Below are positions 17,190 to 26,722 of a DNA stretch of 64,000 bases, piece after piece; the stretch's first letter is position 1; the number at the start of each line of letters is the position of its first letter. This DNA comes from Erwinia sp. SLM-02 (GTDB taxonomy: Bacteria; Pseudomonadota; Gammaproteobacteria; Enterobacterales; Enterobacteriaceae). The translations under genes and the position numbers were made by a program. Below the pieces are notes generated by a model that was not told the origin of the DNA, ran no database searches, and saw nothing but the letters and a program-made list of their open reading frames with translations. The DNA lies in contig NZ_JAQISN010000002.1 of NCBI RefSeq assembly GCF_037450285.1, positions 496,001 through 560,000 of the forward strand, in the 5' to 3' direction.

Positions 17190-17226
17190 CGAAAAAAAAA
17201 CGCCGGCACGAGGCCGGCGTTTTTTA
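17190..17226. terminator. Bidirectional terminator between hipA and rplI
   Basis: A-run, stem CGCCGGC (17201-17207) / GCCGGCG (17213-17219), 5-nt loop, then T-run. It ends the rpsF-priB-rpsR-rplI transcript on the minus strand and could also serve hipBA. Confidence 0.9.
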
Positions 17227-17240
17227 ATTGCTAAAAGCGA

Positions 17241-17693
17241 TTAAGCTTCAGCAACTACATTCACGATCAGTTTCGCGAATACTTCGCTGTGAACCTGGAA
17301 GTCCACTTCGTGCTCACCGGTGGTGCGCAGAACGCCGTTCGGCAGACGAACTTCGCTCTTAGCCACTTCAACGCCAGCTGCAGTTACAGCGTCAGCGATG
17401 TCGCGGGTACCGATGGAACCGAACAGTTTACCTTCGTCGCCTGCTTTAGACGCGATGGTAACGGTGCCCAGTGCGTTGATTTTCTCAGCGCGAGCGTTAG
17501 CAGCAGACAGAACGTCAGCCAGTTTGGCTTCCAGTTCTGCACGGCGTGCTTCGAAGAACTCAACGTTTTTCTTGGTAGCAGGAACAGCTTTGCCCTGTGG
17601 TACCAGGAAGTTACGAGCGTAGCCCGCTTTAACGTTTACCTGGTCGCCCAGGGTGCCCAGGTTTGCTACTTTATCAAGCAGAATAACTTGCAT
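17241..17693 (-). CDS. rplI: 50S ribosomal protein L9
   Basis: A 150-residue protein. The N-terminal domain (1-52) binds 23S rRNA and carries GDQVNVKAGYARNFLVPQGKA (about 16-36); a long connecting helix leads to the C-terminal domain (about 80-149). It is the last gene of the rpsF-priB-rpsR-rplI operon and is followed by a strong terminator. Confidence 0.98.
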   Translation of the reverse strand: MQVILLDKVANLGTLGDQVNVKAGYARNFLVPQGKAVPATKKNVEFFEARRAELEAKLADVLSAANARAEKINALGTVTIASKAGDEGKLFGSIGTRDIADAVTAAGVEVAKSEVRLPNGVLRTTGEHEVDFQVHSEVFAKLIVNVVAEA

Positions 17694-17731
17694 TACCTTA
17701 TCCTCTTAAAGTCGTTAATAGACAGTTGCCG

Positions 17732-18281
<550 letters not shown>

Positions 18282-18286
18282 AGAAA

Positions 18287-18685
18287 TTACTCTTCAGAAT
18301 CCCCAGCATCAGCATCATCTGCGGTTTCGTTAGCGAAGTCTTCGCGGCGATCGCCACGACGTTCGTCTTTCGCTTTAACCATCGGAGATGCTTCAGTTAC
18401 CGCGTGCTTAACGCGCATAACCATGCTGCGGATAACGGCGTCGTTGAAGCGGAAGTTAGTTTCCAGCTCATCGATCGCTTCCTGCGGAGCTTCAACGTTC
18501 AGCAGAACGTAGTGAGCTTTGTGCAGTTTGTTGATCGGGTAAGCCAGCTGACGACGGCCCCAGTCTTCCAGGCGGTGGATCGTACCTTCTGCACCAGTGA
18601 TGGTGGCAGAGTAGCGCTCGATCATGCCAGGAACCTGTTCGCTCTGGTCAGGGTGAACCATAAATACGATTTCGTAATGACGCAT
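18287..18685 (-). CDS. rpsF: 30S ribosomal protein S6
   Basis: A 132-residue protein starting MRHYEIVFMVHPDQSEQVPGM, with an acidic tail that includes DADAGDSEE (in E. coli, RimK adds glutamates to the S6 C-terminus). It is the first gene of the operon. In other bacteria S6-S18 can bind their own leader RNA for autoregulation; I could not identify the structure in the roughly 80-nt upstream stretch here. Confidence 0.97.
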   Translation of the reverse strand: MRHYEIVFMVHPDQSEQVPGMIERYSATITGAEGTIHRLEDWGRRQLAYPINKLHKAHYVLLNVEAPQEAIDELETNFRFNDAVIRSMVMRVKHAVTEASPMVKAKDERRGDRREDFANETADDADAGDSEE

Positions 18686-19040
18686 CGAATTTGCTCCTTA
18701 CGGATTATTCAGCCTCCTGTCGGGGTCAACCGCGGCCCATGGAAGCAAGGAACGTTATAAGCCGTAACCAACGATTAGCAGGCTACAACTTGAGAATGCG
18801 GCTGAAAAATTGACGCGTAATCATACTGGCGAGGGGTAGGAAACACAAGGTAAAGATCGATCGCGCAGAGAAAAAAGAGGTGGCCGCCGCCGCGGCGATA
18901 AAATCATGTGAAAAGCCGCGGCGGCGGCCAGTGCCAGGGCAGGATCCCGGCTACCCGACGCGGGCATTTTCAGGGGAAATGATCACCCTCCACCGGGGAA
19001 TGGCGTAAACTCATGCCACCGCCATCAAAGAGAGCTGAAG
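18686..19040. other. rpsF-bsmA divergent intergenic region
   Basis: A 355-bp gap with promoters for rpsF (leftward) and bsmA (rightward). Its main visible feature is the 16-bp GC-only hairpin at 18881-18930. No further gene is supported. Confidence 0.55.
18881..18930. repeat. Very strong GC-rich inverted repeat
   Basis: TGGCCGCCGCCGCGGC (18881-18896) pairs perfectly with its inverse at 18915-18930 around an 18-nt AT-rich loop. Fifteen of the 16 pairs are G-C. No T-run follows on either side, so it is not an ordinary terminator. It lies about 195 bp upstream of rpsF and 110 bp upstream of bsmA. Confidence 0.85.
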
Positions 19041-19367
19041 ATGCGTCCGATAATCGTGTTATCCGTTGTCCTGCTGCTGAGCGCCTGCTGCGCGCTGAAA
19101 ACCACGCCCCAGCCACCGCCGCCGCCAGCGGAGCACGCCCAGGAGATCGTCCGCGCCCAAACCACCCATCTGACCCGGCTCGGTACGGCCAGCGTCACGG
19201 TGCGCGGCTCCCCGGACGATGCCGAACGGGCGCTGGCGGAAAAAGCCAACGCCAGCGGGGCCAGCTACTACCTGATCCAGCTGGTGAGCGAAACGGTGGC
19301 GCCGGGCATGTGGTACGCCTCGGCTATCTTCTACGGGCCATCAGCCCACGCCGCTGGCGCGCAGTAA
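19041..19367 (+). CDS. bsmA: DUF1471 lipoprotein BsmA (YjfO)
   Basis: A 108-residue secreted lipoprotein. The signal peptide ends in the lipobox LLSAC (lipidated Cys16). The mature part is a DUF1471/YhcN domain with VRGSPDDAERAL (about 53-64), matching E. coli BsmA, which influences biofilm formation and stress response. A proline stretch (QPPPPP) follows the lipid anchor. Its 3' end overlaps the 3' end of aidB by 27 bp on the opposite strand; in E. coli the genes are also convergent, but yjfN lies between them. Confidence 0.88.
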   Translation: MRPIIVLSVVLLLSACCALKTTPQPPPPPAEHAQEIVRAQTTHLTRLGTASVTVRGSPDDAERALAEKANASGASYYLIQLVSETVAPGMWYASAIFYGPSAHAAGAQ

Positions 19368-20972
19368 CAGGCGCTGGCAGACCGCATCGGGGATCGCCGC
19401 ATCACCCCGTGGGTCGAGATGCTGACGGCACCAGGCATCCGCCAGCGGCGGCTCCAGATGGCGCAGCACCTGCTCTGCGCTCGCCAGCGCAAACAGCCGC
19501 TCAACGAGGCTCCGCGCCCGCGCTTCATCCGGCTGGCGCAGCATTAATCTGAGCTGACGCCACTGCTGGTCAACGTGGCGATTAACCCCTTTCACTTCGG
19601 CAAACTGCGCCTCCAGTCGGTCGCGGAGCGCAGGATGCTTACGTAACACCCGCAGCACGTCCAGGCACATCACATTGCCGGACCCTTCCCAGATACTGTT
19701 AACCGGCATCTCGCGGTACAGTCGGGGCAGCTCGCTGTCCTCGCAGTAGCCAATCCCGCCGAGCACCTCCATGGCTTCCGCGACAAAAGGGATGCCGCGC
19801 TGGCAGACGATATACTTCGCGGCCGGGGTCAGCAGGCGGCTGTAACCGCGTTCGGTTTCCTCTTTGGTATCTGACCAGGCGCGCGCAAGGCGCATCAGCA
19901 GCGCCGTTTGTCCTTCCAGCATCAGCGCCTGTGAGGCCAGTACCTGCCGCATCAGCGGTTGATCCACCAGTTTTTTTCCCTGCACCTGCCGCTGATGGGC
20001 ATGATACAGGGCCACCGAAAATGCGCGTCGCATCTGTCCGTGGCTGCCCAGCGCACAGTCGAAGCGGGTGTAACCGCCCATTTTCAGGATTTGCCGCACC
20101 CCTTCCCCCTCGTCGCCAATCAGCCAGCCGAGAGCGTCCCGGAACTCCACTTCGCTACTGGCGTTGGAGCGGTTGCCGAGCTTGTCTTTCAGGCGCTCGA
20201 TCTGCACGCCATTGCGCGTGCCGTCCGGCAGCAATCGCGGCAGGAAAAAGCACGACAGGCCGGCGGAGGTCTGCGCCAGCACCAGATGGGCATCGCTTTG
20301 CGGCACCGAGAAAAACCATTTATGCCCGACCAGCCGGTAGCTTTCCCCGGGGCCGCGACGCGCGACGGGTTCAGCACGGGTGGTATTGCTCAGCACGTCG
20401 GTTCCGCCCTGCTTTTCGGTCATTCCCATGCCGATCAGCAGCCCGCGCTTATGTTCACCCGGCTGCAGGTGCGCATCGTAGCGATCGGAGAGCAGGCCCG
20501 GCAGCCATGCGTGAAACTGCGCGGGCAGATAGCGCTGCAGCAGCGGAATGGCACCGAAGGTCATGGTGACCGGGCACAGCGTTCCGGCCTCGACCTGCGC
20601 ATGCAGAATAAAGCGGGCGGCGCGCGCTACGAAGGCGTGCTCAGGCGCGTCAGGCTGCCACGGCAGGTTGTGTACCCGGTTAGCGCACAGCCCCTGCATC
20701 AGCAGATGCCACGCCGGATGAAAGCGGACATCGTCCAGCCTTTCCCCGGCGGCATCATAGCGCAGCAGCTCCGGCGGATTACGGTTTGCCAGCCTCCCCA
20801 GCTCAAGCGATTCCGCGCTGCCCAGCTGCTGACCGACGGAAGCCAGACGTTCAGCGTCCCAGCCAGCGCCATGGCGCAGCACGGCGTCGCGCAGCGGAAT
20901 ATCGGAAAGAAACAGATTGCTGTTATTCAGGGGGGCGGGTTGATTGAAGACAGTATGGGTTTTCCAGTCCAT
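19341..20972 (-). CDS. aidB: Acyl-CoA dehydrogenase-like protein AidB
   Basis: A 543-residue flavoprotein of the acyl-CoA dehydrogenase superfamily. In E. coli it is induced by the Ada response to alkylation; it binds FAD and DNA and is thought to protect DNA. The N-terminus MDWKTHTVFNQPAPLNNSNL, the FAD-region MGMTEKQGGTDVLSNTTRAE and the C-terminal GGIGYCEDSELPRLYREMPV are strongly conserved. GTG at 20975 precedes the ATG at 20972; the ATG matches E. coli. The yjfI-yjfC genes that separate aidB from rlmB in E. coli are absent here. The C-terminal part is less conserved and the gene overlaps bsmA by 27 bp tail to tail. Confidence 0.95.
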   Translation of the reverse strand: MDWKTHTVFNQPAPLNNSNLFLSDIPLRDAVLRHGAGWDAERLASVGQQLGSAESLELGRLANRNPPELLRYDAAGERLDDVRFHPAWHLLMQGLCANRVHNLPWQPDAPEHAFVARAARFILHAQVEAGTLCPVTMTFGAIPLLQRYLPAQFHAWLPGLLSDRYDAHLQPGEHKRGLLIGMGMTEKQGGTDVLSNTTRAEPVARRGPGESYRLVGHKWFFSVPQSDAHLVLAQTSAGLSCFFLPRLLPDGTRNGVQIERLKDKLGNRSNASSEVEFRDALGWLIGDEGEGVRQILKMGGYTRFDCALGSHGQMRRAFSVALYHAHQRQVQGKKLVDQPLMRQVLASQALMLEGQTALLMRLARAWSDTKEETERGYSRLLTPAAKYIVCQRGIPFVAEAMEVLGGIGYCEDSELPRLYREMPVNSIWEGSGNVMCLDVLRVLRKHPALRDRLEAQFAEVKGVNRHVDQQWRQLRLMLRQPDEARARSLVERLFALASAEQVLRHLEPPLADAWCRQHLDPRGDAAIPDAVCQRLLLRASGVG

Positions 20973-21057
20973 CACGGCATCCTGTTTGAAACGGTCCAGA
21001 CAACAGGATAAAACGGGTGGAGGAGAATGCTGGGGCGCAGGTCACGCCCCGGACAAT

Positions 21058-21795
21058 TTACTTCACGCTACGCTGGCGTACCGCTTCAAACAGGCAGATA
21101 CCGGTCGCCACGGAGACGTTCAGTGAGGACACGCTGCCCGCCATCGGAATGCTGATCAGCTCGTCGCAGTGCTCACGCGTCAGGCGGCGCATGCCCTCGC
21201 CTTCTGCACCCATCACCAGCGCCATCGGGCCGGTCATTTTGCTCTGGTACAGGTCGTGGTCGGCTTCACCGGCGGTACCGACGATCCATACGTTGGATTC
21301 CTGCAGCTGGCGCATGGTGCGTGCCAGGTTGGTTACGCGGATCAGCGGCACGTGCTCGGCGGCACCGCTGGCGACTTTCTTCGCGGTCGCGTTCAGGGCT
21401 GCGGAGCGGTCTTTCGGTACGATAACCGCATGCACGCCGGCGGCGTCGGCGCTGCGCAGGCAGGCACCAAGGTTATGCGGATCGGTCACGCCGTCGAGGA
21501 TCAGGAAGAACGGGCTTTCCAGGCTCTCCAGCAGGTCGGGCAGATCCCCTTCCTGATACTGGCGGCCCGGTTTAATGCGGGCAATAATGCCCTGATGCAC
21601 CGCACCCTCAGATTTGCTGTCCAGCATCTGCTTGTTCGCCACCTGAATCACCACGCCCTGCGCCTCCAGCGCTTTCACCAGCGTCTGTAAGCGGCGATCG
21701 TCGCGCCCTTTCTGGATAAAGACTTCCTGGAAACGCTGCGGGTCGCTGTCCAGCAGCGCCTGCACGGCGTGGATACCAAAAACAATTTCACTCAT
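21058..21795 (-). CDS. rlmB: 23S rRNA (guanosine-2'-O-)-methyltransferase RlmB
   Basis: A 245-residue SpoU/TrmH-type knot methyltransferase that modifies G2251 of 23S rRNA in the peptidyl-transferase centre. The N-terminal substrate-binding domain (1-75) is followed by the catalytic domain with motif 1 (DGVTDPHNLGACLRSADAAG, about 100-119), motif 2 (ALVMGAEGEGMRRL) and motif 3 (IPMAGSVSSLNVSVATGICLFE). It lies 89 nt after rnr on the same strand and is probably co-transcribed with it. Confidence 0.97.
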   Translation of the reverse strand: MSEIVFGIHAVQALLDSDPQRFQEVFIQKGRDDRRLQTLVKALEAQGVVIQVANKQMLDSKSEGAVHQGIIARIKPGRQYQEGDLPDLLESLESPFFLILDGVTDPHNLGACLRSADAAGVHAVIVPKDRSAALNATAKKVASGAAEHVPLIRVTNLARTMRQLQESNVWIVGTAGEADHDLYQSKMTGPMALVMGAEGEGMRRLTREHCDELISIPMAGSVSSLNVSVATGICLFEAVRQRSVK

Positions 21796-21884
21796 GGTTC
21801 AGTTACTCAAAGGTCATCATTCAGTTGAAAGGGGCAAACGCGTCAGCGCTCGCCCCCCTGCTACAGTGTATTTCCACCGCTCGG

Positions 21885-24332
21885 TTAGTCGCGGTCGGAT
21901 TTTTTCCCTGCGCGTTTCGCTTTAGTGGCGGCGGCGATTTTACGGGTTTTATCCGACGGCCTGCGCGGCTTTTTCTCATTTTTTGCCGGCTGAGCGCTTT
22001 TCGACTCACCCGCTTTGCGGAAATCGCTGTCCGGCTCGAAGTTTTTGCTGCCCGGGCGCGGTGCGCGACGGCGATTACCGCTGTTTTTAGCCGCGCCGCG
22101 TTTTTCACGATCGCGCTCGGTTTTGCCTTCGCCACGCGGTTTACGCTGGCTGGAGATCAGCGCGAAATCGATCTTACGCTCGTCCATATGCACGGCATCG
22201 ACGCGCACTTCCACCGAGTCGCCCAGGCGGTAGGTGCGGCCGCCGGATTCGCCGATCAGCCGCTGGCCGACGGCATCGAAGCGGTAGTAGTCGTTGTCCA
22301 GCGTCGACACGTGCACCAGACCGTCGATAAACAGATCGTCCAGGCGCACGAAGAAGCCAAAGCCGGTCACGCTGGAAATCACACCGCTGAAGGTTTCACC
22401 CACCTGATCGTGCATGAAGTCGCACTTCAGCCAGTCGGCAACGTCGCGCGTCGCTTCATCAGCGCGGCGCTCGGTCATCGAACAGTGCTGACCAAACTGC
22501 AGCATCTGCTGCAAATCGTAGTGGAAGCCACCGGTTGGCGTGGTATTCCCCTGCAGCGTGTTGTTCTCTTTCGCCAGCAGATACTTAATGGCACGGTGCA
22601 GCAGCAGATCCGGGTAACGACGGATCGGCGAGGTAAAGTGCGCATAGGAAGCCAGCGCCAGGCCGAAGTGCCCGCGGTTTTCCGGATCGTAAACCGCCTG
22701 CTTCATGGAACGCAGCAGCATAGTTTGCAGCATTTCATGATCGGGACGGCCGGCGATCTGGCTCAGCAGCTCGGCGTAGTCCAGCGGTTGCGGCCTGTTG
22801 CCACCCGGCAGCGTCAGACCCAGCTCGTTCAGCACCGAACGGAAGCTCTTGATGCTGTCATCGCTTGGGCGATCGTGATCGCGGAACAGCGCAGGCTCGT
22901 TGTTTTTCTCAACGAAGCGCGCCGAGGCGATGTTGGCAAGGATCATGCACTCTTCGATCAGCTTGTGCGCATCGTTGCGGGAAACCTGCTCAATACGATC
23001 GATACGGCGTTCGGCGTTGAAGATGAACTTCGCTTCTTCCGTTTCAAACGAGATGCCGCCGCGCTGCTCACGGGATTTTTCCAGCGCCAGATACATGCGG
23101 TGCAGCTCTTCGAGGTCTTTGACCAGCGGCTGATACTGCTCGCGCAGTTCCTGATCGCCCTGCAGAATGTTCCACACCTTGTTATAGGTCAGGCGGGCAA
23201 ACGAGTTCATGACCGCTTCATAGTGCTTGTAGCCGGTCAGTTTACCGGTGGAGGACACGGTCATCTCACACACCATGCAGAGACGATCCACTTCCGGGTT
23301 CAGTGAACACAGGCCGTTAGACAGCACTTCCGGCAGCATCGGTACCACCTGCGACGGGAAGTAAACCGAGGTGCCACGGTTGATGGCTTCGGCATCCAGC
23401 GGCGTGCCGGGGCGGACGTAGTAGCTGACGTCGGCAATGGCTACCCACAGACGCCAGCCGCCGCCGCGCTTACGCTCACAGAATACGGCATCATCGAAGT
23501 CGCGGGCGTCTTCACCGTCGATGGTGACCAGCGGCAGATCGCGCAGATCCACACGGCCTTTTTTCGCCTCTTCCGGGACTTCTTCACTCAGATGCGCGAT
23601 CTGTTTTTCCAGCTCCGGCGGCCAGACGTGCGGAATGTCGTGGGTGCGCAGCGCCATTTCAACGGCCAGGCTGGTGCCCATATTATCGCCAAGCACCTCG
23701 ACGATTTTACCAATGGCTTTTGTACGGCGGGTCGGGCGCTGGGTCAGCTCCACCACCACCACAAAGCCCATTTTGGCGCCCATCAGCTCTTCGGCAGGGA
23801 TCAGAATGTCGAAGCTCAGGCGGCTGTCGTCGGGAACAACGAAGCCGACGCCGGCATCGGTGAAGTAGCGACCGACAATCTGTGCGCTGCGCGGTTCAAC
23901 CACGCGTACAACGCGCACTTCACGGCGGCCACGGCGATCGGCCCCCATGGCCTGGGCGAGAATGATATCGCCGTGCATGCACATCTTCATCTGCTCGGCA
24001 GAGAGGTACAGATCGTCCTTGCTGCCTTCAATGCGCAGGAAGCCGAAGCCATCGCGATGGCCAATAACTTTGCCTTTTAACAGATCGAGGCGTTCCGGCA
24101 GCGCGTAGCACTGGCGGCGGGTGAAGACCAGCTGCCCGTCGCGCTCCATCGCGCGCAGGCGGCGGCGCAGCGCTTCGATCTGCTCTTCACCGTTGATGGA
24201 TAGCTCTACCGCCAGCTCTTCACGGCTGGCAGGCTTTTCGCGTTTGTCCAGGTGAGCGAGAATAAACTCACGGCTGGGAATAGGGTTTTCGTACTTTTCA
24301 GCTTCTCTTTCCTGAAAGGGATCTTTTGACAT
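21885..24332 (-). CDS. rnr: Ribonuclease R
   Basis: An 815-residue 3'-to-5' exoribonuclease that can degrade structured RNA. In order: N-terminal helix-turn-helix domain (about 20-85), cold-shock domains (about 85-235), the RNB catalytic domain with the Asp cluster IDGEDARDFDDAV (271-283), an S1 domain (about 645-725), and a Lys/Arg-rich tail containing GKKSDRD at the end, which in E. coli binds tmRNA-SmpB and helicases. It starts 16 nt after nsrR and forms an nsrR-rnr-rlmB unit with it. Confidence 0.97.
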   Translation of the reverse strand: MSKDPFQEREAEKYENPIPSREFILAHLDKREKPASREELAVELSINGEEQIEALRRRLRAMERDGQLVFTRRQCYALPERLDLLKGKVIGHRDGFGFLRIEGSKDDLYLSAEQMKMCMHGDIILAQAMGADRRGRREVRVVRVVEPRSAQIVGRYFTDAGVGFVVPDDSRLSFDILIPAEELMGAKMGFVVVVELTQRPTRRTKAIGKIVEVLGDNMGTSLAVEMALRTHDIPHVWPPELEKQIAHLSEEVPEEAKKGRVDLRDLPLVTIDGEDARDFDDAVFCERKRGGGWRLWVAIADVSYYVRPGTPLDAEAINRGTSVYFPSQVVPMLPEVLSNGLCSLNPEVDRLCMVCEMTVSSTGKLTGYKHYEAVMNSFARLTYNKVWNILQGDQELREQYQPLVKDLEELHRMYLALEKSREQRGGISFETEEAKFIFNAERRIDRIEQVSRNDAHKLIEECMILANIASARFVEKNNEPALFRDHDRPSDDSIKSFRSVLNELGLTLPGGNRPQPLDYAELLSQIAGRPDHEMLQTMLLRSMKQAVYDPENRGHFGLALASYAHFTSPIRRYPDLLLHRAIKYLLAKENNTLQGNTTPTGGFHYDLQQMLQFGQHCSMTERRADEATRDVADWLKCDFMHDQVGETFSGVISSVTGFGFFVRLDDLFIDGLVHVSTLDNDYYRFDAVGQRLIGESGGRTYRLGDSVEVRVDAVHMDERKIDFALISSQRKPRGEGKTERDREKRGAAKNSGNRRRAPRPGSKNFEPDSDFRKAGESKSAQPAKNEKKPRRPSDKTRKIAAATKAKRAGKKSDRD

Positions 24333-24348
24333 CGAGGTTCCTCCGTTG

Positions 24349-24792
24349 TCAGCTGCTGAGCGACACAGGGTCGGTCAGCAAAATTTTGTAAAGCGGATGG
24401 TTATCTTCCACCAGGTCAGCCAGGGTGTAATTGTCCAGTTCCCGCAGGAAGCTCTGGACTGCATCATGCAGCGCCTTTTTCAGGCGGCAGGCAGAGGTGA
24501 TATGGCAGAAATCGCTGTGGCAGTTCACCAGCTGAAGCGGTTCCATATCACGGACTACCTGACCAATCACAATCTCATCTGCCGGTCTGCCCAGGCGAAT
24601 TCCGCCATTTTTACCGCGCATCGCCGCGATATAACCGGCACGGCTAAGTTGATTGATAATTTTGACCATATGATTACGGGACACGCCATACGTGTCGGTC
24701 ACTTCGGTGATGCTGGTCATCTGGCCCTCTGGCAGAGAGGCAAGATAGATCAGAGCACGTAAACCGTAATCGGTAAAACTGGTTAGCTGCAC
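24349..24792 (-). CDS. nsrR: Nitric-oxide-sensing transcriptional repressor NsrR
   Basis: A 147-residue Rrf2-family regulator. A winged helix-turn-helix (about 1-80; VTDTYGVSRNHMVKIINQL) is followed by the three cluster-binding cysteines Cys91, Cys96 and Cys102. NO destroys the iron-sulfur cluster and relieves repression of genes such as hmp. It is the first gene of nsrR-rnr-rlmB. The C-terminus is a few residues longer than E. coli NsrR (141). Confidence 0.96.
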   Translation of the reverse strand: MQLTSFTDYGLRALIYLASLPEGQMTSITEVTDTYGVSRNHMVKIINQLSRAGYIAAMRGKNGGIRLGRPADEIVIGQVVRDMEPLQLVNCHSDFCHITSACRLKKALHDAVQSFLRELDNYTLADLVEDNHPLYKILLTDPVSLSS

Positions 24793-24960
24793 AGTAACCT
24801 CAAGGCAAAACCTCGTGTTGAAGCTGTCATCCGCTTAAGAATGGACTTTGTTAGCAATGATAATAAACCAGCCACCGTAAAGGGGCGATTTTATTTAAGC
24901 AGGCGGCATGGGTGAACAGAACTGACGGGAACGGCAGGAATCCAGTGCGGGAAAGGATTT

Positions 24961-24979
24961 GGCCGGGCAGTGCCCGGCC
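24961..24979 (-). terminator. Terminator of purA
   Basis: GGCCGGG / CCCGGCC hairpin (24961-24967 and 24973-24979) placed directly after the purA stop; on the minus strand it is followed by the T-containing AAATCCTTT. It separates purA from nsrR. Confidence 0.7.
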
Positions 24980-24989
24980 TGAAGTACAA

Positions 24990-26288
24990 TTATGCGTCAA
25001 ACGGGTCGCGCAGAATCATAGTTTCACTACGGTCCGGACCGGTTGAAATAATATCAATCGGCACGCCGGTCACTTCTTCAACGCGCTTGATGTAGTCAAG
25101 CGCTGCCTGCGGCAGACCATCACGCGTTTTCACGCCGAAGGTCGTTTCGCTCCAGCCTGGCAGGGTTTCGTAGATTGGCTCGATACCTTCCCAGTTTTCT
25201 GCTGCCAGCGGAGTGGTGGTCACTTCGCTGCCGTCCGGCATGCGGTAGGCCACACAGATTTTCACTTCTTTCAGGCCATCCAGCACGTCCAGTTTGGTCA
25301 TGCAGAAGCCAGAAAGGGAGTTGATCTGCACGGCGCGACGCACGGCAACCGCATCCAGCCAGCCGGTACGACGACGACGGCCGGTGGTTGCACCGAACTC
25401 GTTGCCTTTCTCGCACAGGAACTCACCGGTTTCGTCGAACAGTTCGGTTGGGAACGGACCAGCACCCACGCGAGTGGAGTAGGCTTTTACGATACCCAGC
25501 ACGTAGTCGACATAGCGCGGACCAATACCTGAACCCGTTGCTACGCCACCTGCGGTGGTGTTAGACGAGGTTACGTACGGATAGGTACCGTGGTCGATAT
25601 CCAGCAGCGTACCCTGTGCGCCTTCGAACATGATCAGGTCGCCACGCTTGCGCGCGCCGTCCAGCAGTTCAGACACGTCAACCACCATTCCGGTCAGGAT
25701 ATCGGCAATCGCCAGGGTATCCGCCAGAACTTTATCGTAGTCAACCGCGTCGGCTTTGTAGTAGTTCACCAGCTGGAAGTTATGGTATTCCATCACTTCT
25801 TTCAGTTTGGCTGCGAAGGTTTCTTTGTTGAACAGGTCGCCAACGCGCAGGCCGCGACGCGCGACTTTATCTTCGTAAGCCGGGCCAATACCGCGACCGG
25901 TGGTACCAATCGCTTTCGCGCCGCGTGCTTTTTCGCGCGCAACGTCCAGAGCAACGTGGTATTCCAGAATCAGCGGGCAGGCTTCAGAAATGAACAGACG
26001 TTCGCGTACCGGGAAGCCGCGATCTTCCAGACCTTTCATCTCTTTCATCAGGGCAGCCGGAGACAGCACAACACCGTTACCGATGATGCTGGTGACGTTT
26101 TCACGCAGGATGCCAGATGGAATTAAGTGGAGGACGGTTTTTTCACCGTTGATGACTAGCGTATGGCCAGCGTTATGGCCGCCCTGATAGCGCACTACGT
26201 ATTTAGCACGTTCCGTCAGGAGGTCAACAATCTTACCTTTACCTTCGTCACCCCATTGGGTGCCCAGTACGACGACGTTCTTACCCAT
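24990..26288 (-). CDS. purA: Adenylosuccinate synthetase
   Basis: A 432-residue GTP-dependent enzyme that joins IMP and aspartate, the first committed step toward AMP. The nucleotide loop GTQWGDEGKGK is at 9-19, NNAGHT-like GGHNAGHTLV at about 36-45, and TTGRGIGPAYEDK near 128-140. Length equals that of E. coli. It is a single-gene unit with its own terminator; a PurR-like box lies in the upstream gap. Confidence 0.98.
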   Translation of the reverse strand: MGKNVVVLGTQWGDEGKGKIVDLLTERAKYVVRYQGGHNAGHTLVINGEKTVLHLIPSGILRENVTSIIGNGVVLSPAALMKEMKGLEDRGFPVRERLFISEACPLILEYHVALDVAREKARGAKAIGTTGRGIGPAYEDKVARRGLRVGDLFNKETFAAKLKEVMEYHNFQLVNYYKADAVDYDKVLADTLAIADILTGMVVDVSELLDGARKRGDLIMFEGAQGTLLDIDHGTYPYVTSSNTTAGGVATGSGIGPRYVDYVLGIVKAYSTRVGAGPFPTELFDETGEFLCEKGNEFGATTGRRRRTGWLDAVAVRRAVQINSLSGFCMTKLDVLDGLKEVKICVAYRMPDGSEVTTTPLAAENWEGIEPIYETLPGWSETTFGVKTRDGLPQAALDYIKRVEEVTGVPIDIISTGPDRSETMILRDPFDA

Positions 26289-26353
26289 TTCTCAAAATCA
26301 CCGATTGCTTAAAAATGGATTCTACCATCGTCATTTTAGTCTTTCAGCTCTTT

Positions 26354-26369
26354 TAGCATACGATTGCGC
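26354..26369 (-). promoter_or_regulatory. PurR-like operator upstream of purA
   Basis: On the minus strand GCGCAATCGTATGCTA matches most informative positions of the PurR consensus (ANGCAANCGNTTNCNT), 66 bp before the purA start. E. coli purA is repressed by PurR. The second half-site is imperfect. Confidence 0.45.
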
Positions 26370-26423
26370 ACTTTTTTCTCGACGATCGTTATTACAGGGC
26401 GAATATCACAGGCCGCTGCGAAT

Positions 26424-26624
26424 TCAGCCACCGTTCCGCACGCTGACCATGTAGTAGATCACAACACCCGCCACCACCAGCCCACCGCCGACCCGGCGTA
26501 ATAATGCATCCGGCAGCTGCGCCATGGACAGAATCATCCGTCGCCAGACGCCCGGCCACAGCATCGGACCCAGGCCCTCAAACACTAACACCAGGCCCAC
26601 CGCCATCCACACAATTGCATTCAT
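26424..26624 (-). CDS. yjeT: DUF2065 inner-membrane protein YjeT
   Basis: A 66-residue membrane protein with two hydrophobic segments (about 4-20 and 46-62). The pattern EGLGPML-P and LLRRVGGGLVVAGVVIYYM is that of DUF2065. It follows hflC on the same strand, as in E. coli; its function is unknown. The frame extends 14 codons upstream, but the ATG at 26624 matches the E. coli start. It lies beyond a hairpin after hflC, so it may be read by readthrough. Confidence 0.88.
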   Translation of the reverse strand: MNAIVWMAVGLVLVFEGLGPMLWPGVWRRMILSMAQLPDALLRRVGGGLVVAGVVIYYMVSVRNGG

Positions 26625-26679
26625 CTTCGTCGATCTCGTCACTGTTCTGCCAGCCCAGCCGGACAAATTCCGGCCATAA

Positions 26680-26706
26680 AAAAAGGCCGGAAATTCCGGC
26701 CTTTCG
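26680..26706. terminator. Hairpin between hflC and yjeT
   Basis: AAAGGCCGGAA / TTCCGGCCTTT, an almost perfect palindrome preceded by an A-run and ending in TTT. On the minus strand it reads as a terminator with a T-run, after the hflC stop. Confidence 0.7.
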
Positions 26707-26722
26707 CAGTTATAACAGATTA

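Noticed and set aside
24793..24960. Extra gene between purA and nsrR
   Set aside because: No open frame with features; it is the nsrR promoter region plus the purA terminator.
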